A program made the translations under genes and the position numbers. This document shows, one piece after another, positions 1-13,300 of a stretch of 64,000 bases of DNA. The DNA is from Haemonchus contortus. Lineage: Eukaryota > Nematoda > Chromadorea > Rhabditida > Trichostrongylidae. The stretch is taken from the NCBI GenBank assembly GCA_000469685.2, contig LS997562.1:11935514-11999513 (forward strand), in the 5' to 3' direction. Position 1 is the first letter of the stretch; each line of letters begins with the position of its first letter. Below the pieces are notes generated by a model. The model had not been told where the DNA came from, made no database searches, and saw only the letters and a program-made list of their open reading frames with translations.

Positions 1-742
1 ATCCATTGGCAACAGAGTTGCCAGAACAATTTCCAATTTGTTGATTTTCAGCACCAACCGTCGCTAAATAGAAATATTGCTCAAAGCTAAAACAGGATTT
101 CACGCTAGGTGGGAGGTGCACCGAGGCGGAGGCGCTAACATGAAGACTTCGAAATTTTGCCAAAAACATTCTAGTATCCGGGAAACCGGGGCTGGCGTGC
201 TTCTCCCGAATTCCCACGCAAGCGAATTCGGCGGTGACTACTGTATCCTTCCACTGGAAATTAGAATCTTTCCCTTCATAGCGCGCGACCGGATGCGGCG
301 AGCGCGACCACCCAGGAAACCGCTTACAGATTAGCAAAAGTAAAAAAAAGCCTAGTTTCCATTGTAGGTTGTTCGTAGACCGAGAGGATTGAGTTTAAAT
401 TCAGAAATCTACAATACAGATCAAGTTGTAGGGTCCGGAAAGGAACTGAACAGAGACTAAGGATGGGGAAAAATGTTCACACTAATACCAGTGTACGCAG
501 AAGGAGACGGATCTAAATAAATCCCCCTTGTTCAATTAGATGTTAACATTAAAGCGGAAGGTGGAGGGGACGCCTTTTAAACATTGTTAGTTGCAAAGCA
601 CGCGACAATGTGCATTGCTGAACTGAAAAATTTTTGTGGAAATAAAACCAAACCTGTGTCATTCGCGACCGTTTCCTTTGAAGGTCGACTTGGTCGTACA
701 GGCACTGTATTGGGAATTTCCAATGGCTCTCTTTGATGCTGC

Positions 743-1211
743 TCAGATCTCACTAAAGGATCTGTGATAGAAATTCAATTCTTGTTTCAAGAAAACAAAC
801 GCAATTACTTGATTGAAGATCCGCGTGGGAGTCAACCGCTTGTCCAATGTAAACGTACTTCCTACACTCTGCTTCTTCTTCAGCAATTACATCCGAAATA
901 GCAGCACGAGGACCACTGAACACGTTAGGATCCGGAGTGACTCCAAGAACAATAAGAGTTAAAATTACCATGTTGTTATCTTAGAACCTCGCCTTCTTTC
1001 GTCGCTTTCGTCAACATCATTTTCAGCATCATCAGAAGAGGAGGAGTCGACCTCTGAGGACGATCTCTAGTAATCATGAGGTGAAAACGAGAGTTGGCTT
1101 ACCTGGCCTTAGCCTACTTTGCTCTCTTTCTCTACTCTCAATAGTGTCCATCCGTTCTAAAGCACGTTCCGCCCTTGTTCCTTTTCCACCATACAGCGCA
1201 AAGTAGAGTTG
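743..1211 (-). CDS. 3' end of an unidentified minus-strand gene (partial)
   Basis: Four exons on the minus strand fit together in phase: 1211-1103, 1053-988, 940-859 and 761-743, ending at TGA. The first begins after TTTTTAG and the second after TCCTCAG. The two short introns are 49 and 47 bases, typical nematode sizes, and the third is 97. The joined frame gives 91 C-terminal residues. It opens with QLYFALYGGKGTRAERALER, continues as a charged helical stretch, then an acidic serine-rich run (VDSSSSDDAENDVDESDERR), a VTPDPNVFSGPRAA segment and a short acidic end. No family is recognised and 5' exons must lie above 1211. The composition and the consistent phases argue for a real gene. The last exon is the weakest call, because another donor would give a longer proline-rich end. 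Confidence 0.5.
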
Positions 1212-1488
1212 CTAAAAACGAACCTATAGCCTGTAGCGGAGCAGTAGGACATCAGGGTAGTTGATGATATCCACCAACCAACAACGTGGAGTATTCGGCA
1301 CCCAGTTGGGTTATGCACACTAATGTGTGCATCATACGTACACAACCGTTTATCCACGTTTTTACTTAAGAACAGCATAAAATCTGTTTCATGCTCCATA
1401 CACACCTCACTGCTTCACCCAAAACTCGAGACTAAGGAATAGGGCATCATAGCTGTAGTGGAAAATAGCATAGTGTTTGATGATGTCC

Positions 1489-1706
1489 GGCTGCTTTCAG
1501 AATTCACCGGTAAGCCTTCCGTGCATGCATCTGACCGAACGGCGGCACTAGCCATTGGTTGACAACACTGAAGTCGCTGGATCATGCGTAAGTGTGATCA
1601 TTATGTAGCCACCAACACCGTCGGTCGGTCGGTCGGTCAGTCAGGCGGTCAGAAGCACGATCGGACGCACGCAAGAAAGGCACACCAGTAAACTCTGAAA
1701 GCAGCC
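1489..1706. mobile_element. Miniature inverted-repeat element (CTGCTTTCA family), copy 1
   Basis: The element begins GGCTGCTTTCAGA and ends TCTGAAAGCAGCC, a perfect 13-base terminal inverted repeat over 218 bases. It has no coding content and contains a GTCG tandem run near 1617-1650. Two other elements in the window (16793-16933 and 45866-46014) have related ends, so this is a non-autonomous foldback family. Confidence 0.6.
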
Positions 1707-1779
1707 CCTGATGCTAACGAAGAGGAGTGACACAGGCAAAACTTTCTAACTTAGCCTCATAATCGCCCAAGCGACAAGA

Positions 1780-2660
1780 ACAATGAGCAAAGGTGAGGGA
1801 TGGGTCAATAAATGTAATGAATGAGACTCACCCGCGACAGGAGGAGTGGCGGAACTTTCGAATAAGTAACGAAAAAAGCGAATAAACGAAAGTCTTAAGG
1901 CAAGGAAAAACGAAAGGGATGGGCGAGGTTTAATATGTGATATGCGTTCGAGAACTTAGGGAAGCTCCGCCTATGATGGGTGGGTTGCATTGAAATGTAA
2001 GGTAATTGGAAAAAAAGTTATAACGTTTTTGAAAAACGTTCTAGATTGCGGAAAAAAACAGTTATAAACTATTAAAGGAATGTGGTCAAATCCTCAAAGC
2101 GGGCGAGGCTTCCAATGAGGGGGAGGGGTGAGATAAAACGCTCATGACTTTGGTCTAGAACGTTTTAAATTTTGGGGTAAAGGTGGATAAAAGACATCAA
2201 AAAACGCGGTCGAGGATGGGGCTGAGATCAAAAGCCCATACTCTGTTTGAAAATGTTCTAGAACTCGGAAAAAAGTGGTTGAGGAGCTTCGAAGGAATAT
2301 GTTCAAACCCTCACAGTAAGCGCAGCAAGGATCAAAAGTCCATAACTCTGTTCAAAAAAGTTCTAGATGACGAAAAAAAGTGGTTCGAGGTTGTCGAATG
2401 GATATGTTCAAATTTCCGGGTAAGCGGAGTTTGCGCAGGGGTGGGCGTCCTAAGATTAAAATCTATAACTCCGTCCAAAAACGTTTTGGAATGAGGGGAA
2501 AATGTTCAGGACCAGCCAAAAGAATGATAGTCAAATTTTCATAGTGGAAGGAATCTGTGCTAAGCTGGCCATAACTTTGTCCAAAAACGCTCTCATCTTC
2601 CAAAATCGCTCAATATATGGAGTCATTATTATTACTTAGTATTATCTACATAAAGAACTC
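1780..2660 (+). repeat. Interspersed repeat with internal degenerate tandem units (GTTCTAGAAC family), copy 1
   Basis: Units of roughly 100-130 bases recur here, each with a form of 'ataactctgttcaaaaa', then GTTCTAG, then CGGAAAAAAGTGGTT, then 'gtggtcaaatcctc'. The same units occur at 34560-35290 and 41640-42320. A 103-residue open frame at 2183-2494 is only these units read through; its peptide repeats with them, so it is not called as a gene. Confidence 0.6.
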
Positions 2661-5382
2661 GCCTCCCTCTGTTTATGTGTCCCGAAATTTGGTCATCTGA
2701 AGAAGTCGGGTCAAGTTTGAGGTTGCTGGTACTTCGGGCTAAGCCAACAGATCACATATGAGCTCAAGAGAGCACCACTCACAAGGAGTGGAAGCACCGG
2801 GGTGCTTGAGAGTTCTAATAACTTGCTCCTAAAGGAAGACACCAAGAAATATGGGAAATAGTTAGGAATAGATCAACTAATAGAACGAGGGAAACTCGTC
2901 CACGGTGAGATAAAAGTTCTCGAACTTTTCACATAATATTCGAACCCACCACAGCCCATAATCCTGAGTGATGCAACTATGATCGAAAAATCCGTCTCTC
3001 TTTAGTGCGTTGTTTGTTGTGATGCCCGCGTTGGTGTAAGGAGCCCAACTGTTTAAGCCACAACTGACCACTGTTTTCTTGGATAGCTTATTTCAGTACA
3101 ATCTACTGATATCCAAGACACTTCAATTGTATTCTCAACGCTACACCAATTATAGGGGGAAAATTGAGGAAATTTTCACCTTATAAGTGTGGTCAGGATA
3201 TTTCGTGTAGCGTTTCCAGATCAAATTGCTCCACACAACCATGTAGTTCTCTCGGCGTAATGATTGGAAGCAGGAACAAAGAGTTAGATGCATCCAAAAC
3301 CATAGCAGATCGTAACTCTTCCATAAGGTAAAGTAGATGCAGTTCGTGTAAAGTGCGACCGACCTCAAATTAGCAGCTTGTAATTCAAAATACGAAAATC
3401 TGGAATCACATCTGAGGCCTAAACTTCTAGTCATCTCAAGCTGAGCTTTCTCAATATGCCATGCTGCCCAAAACGTGCTCGTAAAGATAACGGTGGAATG
3501 ATTCATAATTAGACATTACACACATAGTAATGTATACTTTATTATGTTGGCAATTACTGAAAGTATGCCTTTTTTGCCACCCAAACACCAACCAAAAAGG
3601 TTTATATTACGATGGTCGGAGGGAAGTGGAGTTAGGTACGGTATGTTGGTCCCCCAAAACCCCTTTCCCTAGTTTTATTTGAACACCTCTGTTTCTGCAT
3701 TCCTCTGGGGAGAAGAGCTCAATCGTCTTCACAAATCAGCAGTAACATTATGTACTTCATGTGAACGAGAAATGAAAGTGCATCCTTTGCTATCTTGAGT
3801 GCACTTATGGGCGGAAACGATGTTTGTGGGTGGTGAACAAACCAGTTATCTGTTGACATTACTTTCAAAATAAGGTGCTCCGCAACGATCTGTTTTTGTG
3901 GAAGGGGAAGTATCGTGTATTCGTTTATATTCTAGAAGTGACAAAATGCGGTGGTACAGTTCCTTTTTGGAATAAAACCTAATTCAAATCTGCGTAACTG
4001 GTTTCGTTTTTTCACTGCGGTCACAGACCACCATACGACTGCGGCAGACTCTTTCCAGTAACGTGTCTATATTTTTCAAAATCTGATCGATAGCAAGCTA
4101 GAAAATCGTAATCAAGGTAAATACAGTATGGAAGGCTTGCTCGCCTTCCAAAACTGGATTGCACAAGGCGCAATACGATTCCAAAGGCTGAGTAGAACCC
4201 CTTCGGTATTTTCTTTCTTCTAGCTTTTTTAGCGAATTCGTTTAATTAAAGCCAGCAGATTTACTTCAATTACCTAAGTCATAAATATTGGCGTTGAATT
4301 TGTCAAGACGCAGTGACTTTGGTTTGGGCTTGAAAACAACGTAGAACAGTGGCGATTACTATACAAGAGCTTTATGAAACTTATTTTTCTGTTTACCTCA
4401 TGGGCGTAGCTTTGAGAGAAAATTTCGACCATGCAATGTCACCCAATGCAGGATACTCCTTATTTCTAATGTAATTTCGGACGAATGCACAAAAAGAAAC
4501 AAAAAGGCATCTTATACCCCATAGACGCAGAAATTCTGGTTCTGCGTCTTGCTCACTAATTGTAACTGTGATTCATCAATCATGAGAAATGGAAGGGACT
4601 TGTTTGTGAGATGAATATTGTCCTTCACTCCATATCAACAACATAAACAAAGTAAATCGAAATCGCCTAATCAGTATAATATAAGCTAGATATCTAACAG
4701 CAGTCATTTGAGATGCAGGAACGATCCACATAAAACAACAAAGAAAAAAAGAAAAGCACCAATATCAGCGGAGAGCTCACAAAGGCTTACGTTACAAAAC
4801 CTGATAGCTGACTTGTAAAACCCACCCGTTGCTTTTTTTAGGTGTAAGATTAGAAAGCAAAAGGCCGTAAATGAATCAAAGCACTGGAAAAAAACGAAGA
4901 AAACGAAACTCACCAATTAAAGTGAGCCAGGCAAGCGAGAATAAACCGGTATACAAACCAGAACAAAAAGCAGCACCACTTCATGTCCGACTGTTAGGAG
5001 CTTCTTTGACCATGCCCGCTAGGATACTCGATTAAGGTAAACGGCTTGCTCTATAATGAATTCATGCATTAGAAGCTATTTCTAAGGGAGTTGAGAGCCT
5101 CTACTGTTTCGAACAAATGACAACAAAAAATCAAGTGATAACGGTTCTTCAACCACCATATAAACTTCAAAATGTTATCCGAGCCACAAATTGTCACTTT
5201 TCTACTGAGAATTCGAGAAGCTCTTGCGAAAAAGGAGCCGTAAATAACCTGAACAGTTTGCTTCACTGAAAACGGGATAGAAACATTGAAATTGTATTTG
5301 TAGGAACTGGCGGTGCTTTGACGCGTGTCGCGGCGCAGCCTCAGTTGGGGCGCGGCGAGCTCAACCCCAGAAGGCAGTCGGT
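2661..5382. other. Gene-poor stretch with nothing firmly assigned
   Basis: No exon chain or transposon terminus could be supported. Minus-strand open frames at 3150-3506 (118 residues) and 5069-5395 (108 residues) have no recognisable motif and are within chance length. A short perfect hairpin, TGGAAGGC and GCCTTCCA around a six-base loop, lies at 4129-4150. Confidence 0.4.
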
Positions 5383-7245
5383 GGCCCGTATGCACAACTC
5401 CCGGGGTAGGGGAGGGGGAGGAAGTGTTTGTTTTCGCCGTGGGTCAGATAAGTGACGCTGGAGCGCAGTATTTCGCGCATCCAGTACCGTCTGGCCAATG
5501 TTAGATTGGTATCCGAAGTTCGTGTTTTTCGATTAAATGAACCGGAATTTGTAGAGAGTGTGGATTCTCGCCTCAGGAAGCTTCTTCACAAGGTGGAGGG
5601 GGCTACATTCTTTGAAGGCTGGAGGAAGTAGAAGATGTTGCGCTGTTCCACTAAGTGCACTTAAAGGGTTGTGGAAATTTTGAACCGGGCATCCAGTTAT
5701 CGCGCACCCAAGTACAGAGTAATCTTAGTTAGATGCGCAAATTAATTATCACCACGCTGTTCTCAGATCGTAATTAAGCGTGTGAAAAAACAAATGAAGG
5801 GACAAAAAACAGTGAAGCGCATAGGAGAAAAAAGCTTCGAACGAATAAAATTTGTACACCAGATAAACAGTGGATATTGTGGTTACTAGATGTTAGTCAT
5901 TAAATAACACTCGGCTTGGAGTTGGGCTATTTCTCATCTTCTACTAGGTTTTCGGAGATTTGTGGCTGAAAGCAGCGTTATCAAAGGGGCTGCAAGAACC
6001 ACATCACCACTAATCGATTCAGGATTACTTATTCGATACGTGCCACTTCTTCCACTCTTTAACCTTTACATTTCTGCTCCATCCTAGACTTGGGATGCTA
6101 TGCACCCACCCCCAGAACCGCAGTCCTCGGCTTCACCCCTCCTAAATTTATTCCCCGTCACTAGCACTGATGTACATTTGGTAGACATAATTTTCTCCAT
6201 ATCACCGCATCGAAGCATTTCAGTCCGTTGCAGCGTGTATTTCAACCTTTACACGTGGATTACACATGATTCTTGTTCGAAAACAACTTTTTCGCTCTAA
6301 GCGCTGAGCTTTTTTACTATTGCTATCATAATACATCTTCAACACTTCATATTTTATGCGCTCACGAAAGATAGGACAACATAATACGACAAGTTTTCGC
6401 ACCTAGGCGAGGAGTGCCCCTTTTGCGCGAAGGCTTGTAAACCGCTTTTCAAGGCAGTGCTCGTTGAAAAATTAAGAGCAAAGCGAGTAGAAGGTGCACA
6501 ATTACAACTGCAATACCTGACAGCATTCATTTAGGACGAAAATTGAGAGCTATGAACAAAAGTGGAACATAAAATAGATTAATATCACGCATAACAAGCG
6601 CCATGTCGCCAACCCACTCCCACGACAGGAATAGCAGGGTAACAAAGAATAAAATGCAATAGGATATGTAATAATAAACAAATCAGGCGAAAAACTACTC
6701 ATTAGTTGCTCACAGAAGTAATTCCAGTTTCCTTCTCAAATCACACCAGGATCGCGATGCAACATGCTCACGATAACTGGTGTAAATCTAGAAAGAAAAC
6801 CTGCTTATCTGAAGATTCGACTGCTTAATAGCAATGAATTCAGCAATATAAATAAATTTGTAGTTGGTTGCAGCAGTAGAATAAAATCAGAGCAATAGTT
6901 GACGAATTCGGCAGCAGAAGTCAGAGGAATAAGCGCTCAGTCGAATAATGTAGTGAATAGCAGAGTTGCGGTCTACATGACCATCGGCGCCCCAGCTCTA
7001 TTCTAGGGGTAGATTCCTCCCCCGAGGAGCCAATGGGGTCGGGCTTCTCTGAGCTCTCGCTAAGGTAAGGTCGCAGAGGCGAAACATCATATGATTATCG
7101 AGGGCTGTCGATTCTTCATCTGTTTATAGGAAAAAAACATCGCTCCATTGTCACTATCTTGACCCAAAACCTACCATTTGAACGTTCGCGCCCTTCGCAA
7201 ACATTTCCTTCCCCTCCCCTACCCCGGGAGTTGTGCATACGGGCC
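5383..7245. mobile_element. 1.86 kb element with terminal inverted repeats, no intact transposase
   Basis: The left end begins GGCCCGTATGCACAACTCCC and the right end is its reverse complement. Similarity continues inward for about 80 bases through a G-rich tract (GGGGTAGGGGAGGGG) and a further 'gggtca...agtgac...ggagcg' block. No long open frame lies between the ends, so this is a non-autonomous or decayed DNA transposon. GGT next to both ends may be a 3-base target duplication but could be chance. The superfamily is not assigned. Confidence 0.55.
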
Positions 7246-8871
7246 GGTATCTCGTCGGAACGGTTCTCGCTTCCCTCCCTTTATAGAGCTCCAGTGCTCT
7301 GTTGGCAAACCCTGTTAGACAGAGTAAGGGCAGTTCAGTGTGAGTAAGTGGGAAATACTCGAATTAAAAACAGGAAAGCATCCCTATTGGCGATTGCTTC
7401 GCAAGTTTACTGGAGAGGACTTTTTTGATTACTGCTTACGCCAATCGTAGTATAGGAAGACTCGGAGCTGTTTTTTTTTTTAAATTGAAATCATGTTGAT
7501 GTCTCTTCTTCTTCCCTTTTTTCGACCATTAGTCCCGCGTCGTCGCAGGGTCCGTTGTAGGGTTGCACGAAAACTTTATTGTCCCCGTTTGGGAACAAGC
7601 GAGTACTATTGGTTGCTCGCTTAAGTTCTACCCTTTTTGCGTCGTGTGTGTGGTCGGTACATGGTGGCTATGTGCAAGCTTTATTAGGCAAGCACAATAA
7701 GCCCCGTATCAGCGGTGTGTGGGGTATTTATACCCAGCTGCTACGGGTGGCAAATATAGTGGGTGTGGGGTTATCAGAAGATTGAACGGTCACAATTAAT
7801 CTATGGGGGTATCAACGATCAAAGGGGGTGGTAAACAGTGTGGGCTTATCAAGATTGAAGGGTCGCACAGAGCCAGACAGTCGTATTCGAAAGCTGAACT
7901 TAAATAACAATGTTGCTTATGAAGGGGGTCCTTAAATAAGCCAAAAAGTCCAGTCGGAATGGGTGTTTCATAATATCGGTAGTCAATTATAATAGTACGG
8001 TATAAGTTCTCACAAGCTGTGAATTAACAATTTGAAAGGAGACATGTCAAGGTTTTGTTAGGCTATACACAATTATGACAAAAATAAAGGCAGCCAGGCG
8101 TTAGCTGAGCGTCTAACTAGTATTATAATAAGGAGAGTAATGGTTCTAATAAACAGTTTTAAGGCATTATCGCCATAGACCAATAGACCAAACATCCTTC
8201 TCCTTCTATAATAATGACTTTGATCTGTCCGTCCTTATCCCTTCACTTACCACCCATTTCTTGTCGACCTACTCCATCACCCCGTCTTATTTCATGACAG
8301 ATATAAATATGTCAAGGCTACAGTGTGTCAAAAAATCAGCCTTTATCAGCTACTATCATTTTTTGTCATCTGTTATCTGCGATCCAGCCTCACACTTTGA
8401 AGATGCAATGTGCTGGGACACACAGAAAGAGAAAGTGATTCAGTGACATTTATGAGCTCTAATCAGCTGTTACCATTTCCGTCACCAAGTGTCTACAATC
8501 ACATCACCCTCTGTACACACGCCAATGTGTCAAGAATCCACTGTTCACACCAAGGACGCTACAGACCCAATGGATCTTGCTTTCCACGACTCCTTATCAA
8601 CCCCAATCAGGTGTTATCGATCTTTGTAACCGACCATCTATGGTCCCTTTACATCCCACATCACTTTCCGAACTGCAAGGATTCCACAGTTAAAGGGAAT
8701 GAATTCTGCGGATCTTGCCTTGTCTAATGCTGGTTATCATTCCCTCTCAATCGCTGCCGAATCCTACCACCAATCATCAGTGCTCGTACCCTACCACTTG
8801 TTCCCCTTCCCAATGTGAAAGCGCTAGATCCGGTGGGGAGGGGGGGGGGGGGGCAGAGGCTATAAACTTCT
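7246..8871. other. Unassigned repeats ahead of a microsatellite
   Basis: Near 7755-7870 a degenerate unit, 'gtgtggggttatcagaagattgaacggtc', recurs once about 85 bases later with changes. From about 8325 a module with 'ttatcagctactatc' resembles sequence at 17545-17600; both precede CA- or CATA-rich microsatellites. A G-run lies at 8835-8853. No gene is seen. Confidence 0.35.
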
Positions 8872-8922
8872 AGTGAAACACACACAGACCACACACGTAT
8901 ACACACATACACACACGCACAC

Positions 8923-8958
<36 letters not shown>

Positions 8959-9004
8959 CTACACACATACACATACACATACACACACATACACACACGC
9001 ACAC

Positions 9005-9040
<36 letters not shown>

Positions 9041-9090
9041 CTACACACATACACATACACATACACACACATACACACACGCACACACAC

Positions 9091-9131
<41 letters not shown>

Positions 9132-9345
9132 TGTACACATTCACAACCACACACAAAGAACAACACACACAATGAGACACAATCACGCATAACGCACAAG
9201 CATTCACATAAACACACACGTACACACACATTGACACATCCACGATGACACACACACAGAACAACACACACAATGACACACGCCAACGCATATACACAGA
9301 CCACACACACATACACACCGACATACAAGCACATACACACCTCGG
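8872..9345. repeat. CA-rich compound microsatellite (CACACA/CATACA)
   Basis: About 470 bases of ACACAC and ACATAC units, with a longer internal period between about 8930 and 9130 where 'acacacacctacacacatac' recurs. The long open frames over it on both strands (His-Thr or Cys-Val repeats) are artefacts of the repeat. Confidence 0.95.
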
Positions 9346-10368
9346 CTGTCAATAAAAACACATTGAAATTGGATACAAGATTGCAGATATTAAAAATTGA
9401 CTACCACGAGGAGCAAAAAGAAGCAAATGCCAAAGGGAAGAAGCGCCCGTCGGAAGGAAATGAGTAGAACCAAACCGGAATCTATTGCTCCATCGTCAGG
9501 AGCAACTAATGTGCCACCTTCTGGGATAATGTGCTCTGCACAAAACCGCGCGCCACGCGCTCGCTCACTGCTGGACGACACAAGACGGATTTAATCGTCC
9601 CGTGAACGTGTGACAACACAGTAACCCAAACACACGCTGAAGCGCCTCCAAAACACCCGTCGCATATACGACGCAAAGGAAAGGTAACCCGGGTGAAGCC
9701 CACGGGGGTGGGTGGTGGGATATTAGGGGGTTACAGTGTCACACATTCACGAGACGATAAAATCCCTCCAATCTGGACGACCACATTTTTGCCATTTTCT
9801 ATCCTCTGCTCAAAGGTCAAATGCTTGCAGTAACATTCCATCGTCAGACTAGAAGAAAGGCACTTCCAATATCAATAATGAGGTTGTAAAACGTCGCGTC
9901 AACGACCGCTCTCCAACTGCCTGCTATGTGTTGAATGGAATATATTGTCCGTGACAGTTCCGCATATTTTCGTTTTATGTCACGAAAAGGTCACTGTACG
10001 AACTGGGTGTTCCTCCTGAATCTGGTTCTACATAGTACAACCGTGCGCGGGTTGCTTACCATTGCTCGTGAGGGTAGCCGACTTGCTACATTTTTCATAT
10101 TCTTCATAGAATTTTAGGCCTCCTGGTGGCCTGTTCTGGTTAAGCTCCGTCCCGTTTTTGTATAAACAGCACGATCATTAAAACGAAGGGATCCTTCTTC
10201 ACCTATTGTCAATCAGAAAGCATGCATGGTCCATATTATTGTCTCTTCAACGTTTCTCCTATGTTCCGCCGCCGTTTACAATTTGCTTATTGAACTTGAT
10301 AATCTTTGTGATTTACAGAAACTCCATTTCTATTTGTCTCTAACGACTGCGAAGGAATTCGGAGTATC
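9346..10368. other. Intergenic sequence upstream of LTV1
   Basis: No exon or transposon end is supported here. Short open frames on both strands at 9390-9703 overlap each other and show no motif. The LTV1 promoter must lie in the 3' part, but no clear TATA or initiator element is seen. Confidence 0.4.
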
Positions 10369-13300
10369 ATGGTTGGTTATACATTAATCTTCAATGTATA
10401 CTACAGGCGATTCTTCAGTTTTGACTTGCAATACCCCTTATTTGCTGTAACAGCATTGATTTATCTTGAATGAGCGTAAAATTTCTTTGAGCCGTTACAA
10501 TCAACAGTAACTAGATTGATTTAGGGTAAAAAGAAAGCATTTTTGGACAAGAAGAATGCTATTCATTACCGTCTTGTCCCGAAAACGGCTACGGAAGGTG
10601 CTCCTGATGAGAGCAGGCGGTACGTTTTTACAGAAACTACTGCCTCTCCAGTTTGCTTTTTTTTGAAATAAACGTTGCCCTCTTTAGTGTTACGCTAACA
10701 GAGGAAGAGTTAGAGGAAAGGCACAAGTATGGTATCTACTTCGATGATGACTATGATTACATGCAACATTTAAGGGACATTAGAGAGGTTTGTGGGGTAG
10801 ATGTCGATTTCATGCCAGATGATCGAAATTTCTTCTTCTCAGACAGGAACGTTGCAAACGTTGGAAGAAGCCGCCGAACAAGAGGAAAGGTTTATATTAC
10901 GTGCACCCAAAATGCCACCAGCTATTCCTTCAGTTCTCTTCGACGCTACGAACGCTACATTGAAAAACGATGACGATGAAGTTTTTGATGAAGAAGTTCA
11001 GAAGGCTTTAGAGGTTCGTGATTTTGATCAGTAATTTTCAAGGTTTTCTCTTTTCAGTATTAATTTATGCACGGAGCAGGCTAACTGCTCTTCTGTGAAA
11101 GCGTGAGATAAGGAACTAAAGTTCACCAACGCTAGGGAGCTGTTTTGGGAAGCTTGCGTCTGATTTTGGCCGAAAAAGTTCACCTTCGTAGAAAGTTTCA
11201 TATTCATAAATATTACATGTCATGTTTCGATATCAATTCCCATTGAGAACTTCTAGTGTTTTATATATAACGCTATAACGCTATGGAATATGATACTTGA
11301 TATCTTCTACCCTCTTAATTCGGTACCTCTTCCAGATGGAAGCGAGACGGGTTTAAAAGTAAACAATGTTTTTCGGTAGTGATCGATCCTGTGGTGAATG
11401 CTCGTTTTCGACTTCCTCCAAATTGCACAGGCGTCTGGATGCCTCTAGGACTATACAATAAAATGCCGGGGCAAATGCCAGCATACACGATATTTTTGTT
11501 TTCCCAGACGGGTCTGAAATAAGACATGAAACAAAGGCTTAACAAAACTATGGAAATGGTTCCTGTAGGATCCAATGAACTTTAACACTTTTCGAAAACA
11601 CTGTTCTTCTTGTCTATTTGTGATGCAGGCTAATACAAGGCCGTGAGTTTTCTTTCAGTCTTTTTCGGCTTGCCTTTTCCTCGTGAAGAAGAGCGATATG
11701 ATGAGTGCACAGGCTATAATTGGTAGCATTTTTGTGAGAAAGCATCACATTCATAGTGTGTCTAAAAGGTAAGGGTTAGCGAAGATTGGGGAGGGAGGGG
11801 GGGGGGCAAAAACGAGAACGCCGAAATTCCAACTGTGTGGCTCGTTTGCATAAGGTCCACGTACTCTGGGAAGCTTTTCTTCATGGAAATGGATATTTCA
11901 TATCATATCATTACATTATAATCAGCAGTATTGATCACCAACGTCATGCATAGGTTTCTTCTTATCGATCTCGATGCCGTTGCATTGGTTTATTTATTTA
12001 GCCGACTCTCTTTGTGTAATTAAATCCACTCCTCAGTTTTATTCCCTTCAGGGTGATTTCGAAAAAGAAATAGAAGGAGGCCTTGAAGACGATTTTGTGA
12101 AGCTCGCTGGAGGAGTTATTGATCCTGCATCGAAAGCAGCTTACCTACCAAGACAACAGGCTTCTCACTTTGATAGCGACGAAGAGGTACTATTCAGCTT
12201 TGTTCTTTTGAACTTGAAAGTTTCTTGCTCTGACTTGATTATCAAACTTTTAACAGTGCTGAATTGAACTTGAACTTTCGCATCCTCTTCGATAAACATA
12301 GCCATTTCAATTAGTTTCTCTTCAAATATTTTAGGACGATGAAGAGTCTGATTATGATGAAAATGATGATGAACAAGATGAAGAAGACGAAGAAAGACCA
12401 CGATATGAAGTGAGTTTTCTATTACTATTGTCTTTTAAGTATTGTGATGTTTTTGGAAAGACGTTTCGCTTTAGGTGCATCGCGATGGTCCTCGACGAGA
12501 CATTGATGATCGTTTTGATCGCTTGCTCGAAGCTGACTATCATGATGATCAAATGGGTGAATTGGATGGAGATGACAACCTTATAAGTGGTGCGCTTGAA
12601 CCAACGGATGAACGCGTAAAAAGAATGATCAAAGAAAATCATGCAGGACCAGTTGACGATGAAGAAGTGGGTTCAAGATTTGATCTGATGGTTCACACCA
12701 GAGTGTATGCTCTGATTGCTATCCCTTTTTCTGTATAAAATTTCGGAGAGGTTCAAAGCGAATGAAAATTTCACAGAAAATGTTTTCTAAAATTTTTTTC
12801 ATTCAGGCGTCGAAAGAGTGGACCAGGCAACGAATGCGACTCATTGAATCCAATGTTATACAAGACGACCAAGTCATGGAAAACGTTGAGGTATTTCTTC
12901 TGTTGAATTTTCATTGTGTTCTGTGCTCAATCTTCGTAATTTTTTCCTTCTTTCGCGGATTCTTCTACTTCATTTCTTCATTTAATCACAACTGAGTTCA
13001 GAAAATAGCTCAATTTTTTAACGGCCCTCTTTTTCCTCTCATTTGCATGAGGAATGTTTTCGTAATAGAAAGGGTGTGAAGGGTTTCCTTCGAGGACGAG
13101 ATACAGGTCTTCAAAGGCATAACGGACTAGTGCATAACGTTGGCTCGAATATAGGATACATTTTCCAGAGAACATTAAACTCTCTGCAAACATTGTTAAA
13201 GAGAAGTAGAAAATCAGGCCAACTGGCTATTTATTCACTTATGAAGGTTGATCCGTTTGTCCACAAGGTACTGTTGTAGTAGGCGTCAAACTTAAACGTA

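Noticed and set aside
2183..2494. 103-residue plus-strand frame
   Set aside because: The peptide repeats with the underlying GTTCTAGAAC repeat units and has no motif.
3150..3506. 118-residue minus-strand frame as a gene
   Set aside because: The following in-phase exon would begin with a stop codon, and no known motif is present.
8872..9345. CRISPR-like array
   Set aside because: The periodicity is simple-sequence repeat without distinct spacers, and the genome is eukaryotic.
8724..9361. Open frames of 100-138 residues on both strands
   Set aside because: They are the CA/CATA microsatellite read through (Cys-Val, His-Thr repeats).
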